Source: Mytilus galloprovincialis
Lineage: Eukaryota; Mollusca; Bivalvia; Mytilida; Mytilidae
Length of the DNA stretch: 64,000 nt
Assembly (NCBI RefSeq): GCF_965363235.1
Contig: NC_134845.1
Span: 31,126,524 to 31,190,523, forward strand
Direction of reading: 5' to 3'
A program made the translations under genes and the position numbers. The notes under the pieces are model-generated. The model saw only the letters and a program-made list of their open reading frames with translations, ran no database searches and was not told the DNA's origin. Positions 61,312 through 64,000 of the stretch are shown here, piece by piece; position 1 is the stretch's first letter; each line of letters begins with the position of its first letter.

Positions 61312-64000
61312 ATGACCACTATGAACATTATAAAGGTAATGTGTTTTATCTTGGTATATTAATTAAAACACGACAAAACGACACAAAAACAAAAAGACCG
61401 AAAGCGGTTAAAGGGTGTTCAAGAGTGTTCAACAATTTACAGAAATCATTCGCGCTGTCCGACCATCAATTCATCAACTTCGAACAAACAAAATTTAGAA
61501 TTTATATTTTTTTTTAAAGTGGAAATTTAAATTGATCAGTCCAGTTGGTATTGTAAGAGTTTGTGAATATATTATCACTCATGCATTTGTAATCTACCTT
61601 GATACTTTCCTATTTTCAATTGTTTCTGTTGTAGTTTAACTGAGATGGGTATTTCAAAAGTTACCGATGTGGCATTCACGCGTCAAAATTAGTTCTTTGT
61701 CAAATAACATAACGTGCATAATTGTTAAATTAGTATATATGCTATAAATAAAGCTAGAGTAGATGTAAATAGATATAGGAAGATGTGGTATGAGTTCCAA
61801 TTAGACAACTCTTCATCCAAATAACAATTTATAAAAGTAAACCATTATAGGTCAAGGTATGGCCTTCAACACGGAGCCTTGAGTAAACTTGTTTTATGTT
61901 CTGATATTTGTTAAAAACTGCAGAACTGTCCCATCTCGTAAAGGAATTCATATGAATAAACACAGTATTTTATGCAAAAAAATCCAGATAACCGAAAATA
62001 AACACTGCAGTGTATACTTTAAGATTATTTCAAATAAGGTATAAGCCACACTAATCATTTTTAATTAATTGTTTCCTCCTTGATACACTCACGAATAACT
62101 TTTCTTGCAAATAACAAGTCACATTTTAAAAAGCTAACTTAATCTTGTTTGGCATCTAAGAAGTGAATTTAAATAAAATTATTATGTAGGACATCGTTTT
62201 GGTCAAATTCTTCATACTCGCTTTAGAATGGATTCAAGTTCATTTAATTCCCACCTATTTGTTCGTAATTTAGTAGACTCTCCAAATTGTCGTTGTGTTG
62301 ATGTGGAAAGAAATGCTCACTTCCTGTTATCTTTTCCAATATACACTGGTTTAAAACATGAACTATTAGATTATATGTCAGTTCTTCCTGTCCAAGTTAA
62401 CACAAAACTTTGCTTTTTGTATTAACGGTAATCTCAGATGAGCAAAATAGTCTTTTATTTAGTTTGGTGGAGAAATATATTATTAAAAGTAAACGATTTA
62501 ACCCATGATGTTAATGCTTCATCTTTCAATCGGAACCCAAGCATTTCGCACTTTATACATTACAATAATTCATGTTTATTTATTATTTATTTATTTTTTT
62601 CTCATTATTATTTTTTTTCTTCTTCTTCCACCATTTTTCATATTCATGTATTTATTACAGAACATGCTAGTATTTATATTTATGTATTGTTCAATAAGTG
62701 TATTATTTTTGTAAAATGAGACAGATTTGTAAAAGCAAATTGCTCGTTTCTGAATCCTTAATATTATTTCATTTGCATAATAGAGTTTAATATTGATTGA
62801 TCTAAAAAATATATTGTTTAAACTAATGGTAAACAATTTAAATATACATTTATTATGTTAAAAGAGTTCAATGTTCATACATGCAGTTCAAAAAATGTTA
62901 CTGATTTATAGGAGGGGAAAGGGCCGATTTTGGCCTCAAATTTCAGATTCATCTGATGAAAAGTCACTTTTTAAACACTGAAGTGTCTAATTCAGTCGAT
63001 TCAATTAGTTTATGTGAAAGATTTGAACTGATTTATTGATAAAAAATGCTCAAATTGAAGCTTTAATATGCCATAATATATTACTTTTCAGATGGTTTTT
63101 TTGTCAAAAATGCCATCTCTGTTCACTCTTAACTTTTATATATGTTATGATTATCATCAAACACAACTTACATTTAAATTTTTATTTTTATATTTTCTTC
63201 CCTACCAAGACAAAACGCCCGTCTGACGTATCAAAATATAATTCTGGAACCTTGATAACTATTTACAACCGGGTTGAAAATTGGTAATGGTAAATAGCAA
63301 CACCTAAATTCAACTCACAGTTAACGAACTAATCTGTTGGATTTCATTTGTGTTATCTACACATTTTATGAAATCTTATTTGTAAACATAGGGTAATTGC
63401 TGATCATTTATTACCCTATCATTGATTATCGATCACGGGTAAAATTCTTATTTCTCCAAGAAATATGATAACGCCAGCTGTATGTGTTATATTTTAAAAT
63501 CTTTTTTTTTAAACTCATCAAAGATACCAGGCTTTTAATTTGATATTCAAGACGCGCATTTTGTCTTTGTAAAAGTAGCAATAGCACGGATCGGAGTAAT
63601 TGAAAACATTATTTCTGATGCTAGGGCTCTCGATACTGTATAAATATAACCATTTTGCATTAAATGATTGAAAGTTTATTGCCATTTATCACCAAATTTT
63701 AGGTACTGAAGAAAACTTGCATGAAATATCATAGCCGGCGTGGATGTGTGACATTGTTCTTCATAATTGGTCTTGCCTTGTACATCGTTGATATATCAGT
63801 AGTATCGCACGAAAAACATTGGTGGAATGACAGAAATATTTCATTCATTTTAAATAACCTAAATTTAGCCAGTTCTGGTTATGACAAACATAGTACAGCG
63901 TACAAACTGTACCGTATTTTGAAAACTAGGATTAATGATGTTTGTGAATTTCCACCGGATAGTCTCAGTGAGTATGAACATATTACAACTAATTCTGAAA
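61312..64000 (+). CDS. 5' end of a type II membrane protein gene, function unknown (runs off the window)
   Basis: Exon 61302-61335 has a TTTTCAG acceptor, an ATG at 61312 and an AAG/GTAATG donor; it encodes MTTMNIIK. It joins in phase 0 to 63703, where an AAATTTTAG acceptor opens a frame VLKKTCMKYHSRRG followed by about 16 hydrophobic residues (VTLFFIIGLALYIVDI). The frame then stays open to the window edge, including EKHWWNDRN, KLYRILKTR and CEFPPDSLSE. This is the layout of a single-pass type II protein of the secretory pathway. A possible donor (CTCA/GTGAGT) lies at 63967. The family is not recognisable from this part. By position and layout it could be another METTL24-like gene, but I see no diagnostic motif. 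The intron holds LINE, MITE and repeat fragments. Confidence 0.6.
61767..61885 (+). repeat. GATATAGGAAGATGTGG family, truncated copy
   Basis: AGATATAGGAAGATGTGGTA to TTCAACACGGAGCCTTGAG, then breaks off. Confidence 0.75.
62186..62500 (+). pseudogene. 3' end of a non-LTR retrotransposon ORF (LINE), decayed
   Basis: RNLVDSPNCRCVDVERNAHF and LLSFPIYTGLKHELLD resemble the C-terminal cysteine-rich region of bivalve LINE reverse-transcriptase ORFs (C-x-C...H; the usual final C before P is F here). After a stop and frameshift near 62424 the continuation ISDEQNSLLFSLVEKYIIKS is readable. Broken and 5'-truncated. Confidence 0.65.
62911..63180 (+). mobile_element. partial, diverged copy of the 1690-2267 MITE
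   Basis: TTTTGGCCTCAAATTTCAGA, TTTTCAGATGGTTTTTTTGT and TTTATATATGTTATGATTAT follow the left half of the element. The right terminus is missing and the internal 26-bp inverted repeat is lost. Confidence 0.7.
63205..63275 (+). repeat. ACGAAACGCGCGTCTGG-core repeat fragment
   Basis: AAGACAAAACGCCCGTCTGA then TTCTGGAACCTTGATAACTA. Confidence 0.65.
63518..63568 (-). repeat. ACGAAACGCGCGTCTGG-core repeat fragment, minus
   Basis: CATCAAAGATACCAGGCTTT then AAGACGCGCATTTTGTCTTT. Confidence 0.6.

Noticed and set aside
62438-62719. 93- and 69-codon overlapping ORFs
   Set aside because: They cover the frameshifted LINE end and T-rich 3' sequence; hydrophobicity comes from poly-T.

Overview
This is a eukaryotic genomic window: AT-rich, gene-poor, intron-containing and packed with dispersed repeats. 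Several repeat families look like those I know from marine bivalve genomes, especially mussels (Mytilidae). They include the family with the core ACGAAACGCGCGTCTGG, the family beginning GATATAGGAAGATGTGG, and a Helitron-like family beginning near GCTCACCTGGCCCGAAG. The organism is therefore most likely a mussel or close relative; this is inferred from memory of repeat families, not from a search. Nothing here is prokaryotic.

All recognisable genes are on the plus strand. (1) 20583-21671 is an intact single-coding-exon GT10 alpha-1,3-fucosyltransferase, a type II Golgi enzyme; a splice acceptor just before the ATG implies an upstream non-coding exon. (2) 36989-44040 is a six-exon, 272-residue gene of the METTL24-like (Methyltransf_22) type. 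All exon phases agree, but it lacks the exon that carries the SAM-binding motif in its neighbour. (3) 45506-50329 is the 3' part of a second METTL24-like gene, which does keep that exon; its 5' end is unresolved. (4) From 61312 to the window end is the start of another type II membrane protein, with a short first coding exon spliced in frame to a hydrophobic-anchor exon. The window thus holds a small cluster of membrane-anchored, probably secretory-pathway modifying enzymes. No direct functional link between them can be read from the sequence.

Layout: 1-5 kb and 13.5-14 kb contain a diverged duplication with a putative promoter/first exon, interrupted in one copy by a ~1.77 kb insertion that itself hosts a MITE. 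6-9 kb holds two short retroposons, each with a 13-bp target duplication. 16.4-18.8 kb is a Helitron-like element invaded by two other elements. 20.5-22 kb is the fucosyltransferase. 23.2-24.1 kb has hairpins and a 320-bp tandem duplication. 25.7-28.5 kb is a 53-bp minisatellite into which at least four different elements have jumped. 33.4-36.1 kb has a decayed reverse transcriptase and a MITE. 37-50 kb is the methyltransferase-like pair. 53.8-54.6 kb is an 859-bp element with perfect 21-bp inverted termini. 55-64 kb carries repeats, a LINE remnant and the third gene.

The most interesting results are the methyltransferase-like pair, in which one in-frame copy has lost its cofactor-binding exon, and a set of precisely resolvable nested insertions that define several non-autonomous transposon families and their target-site rules.
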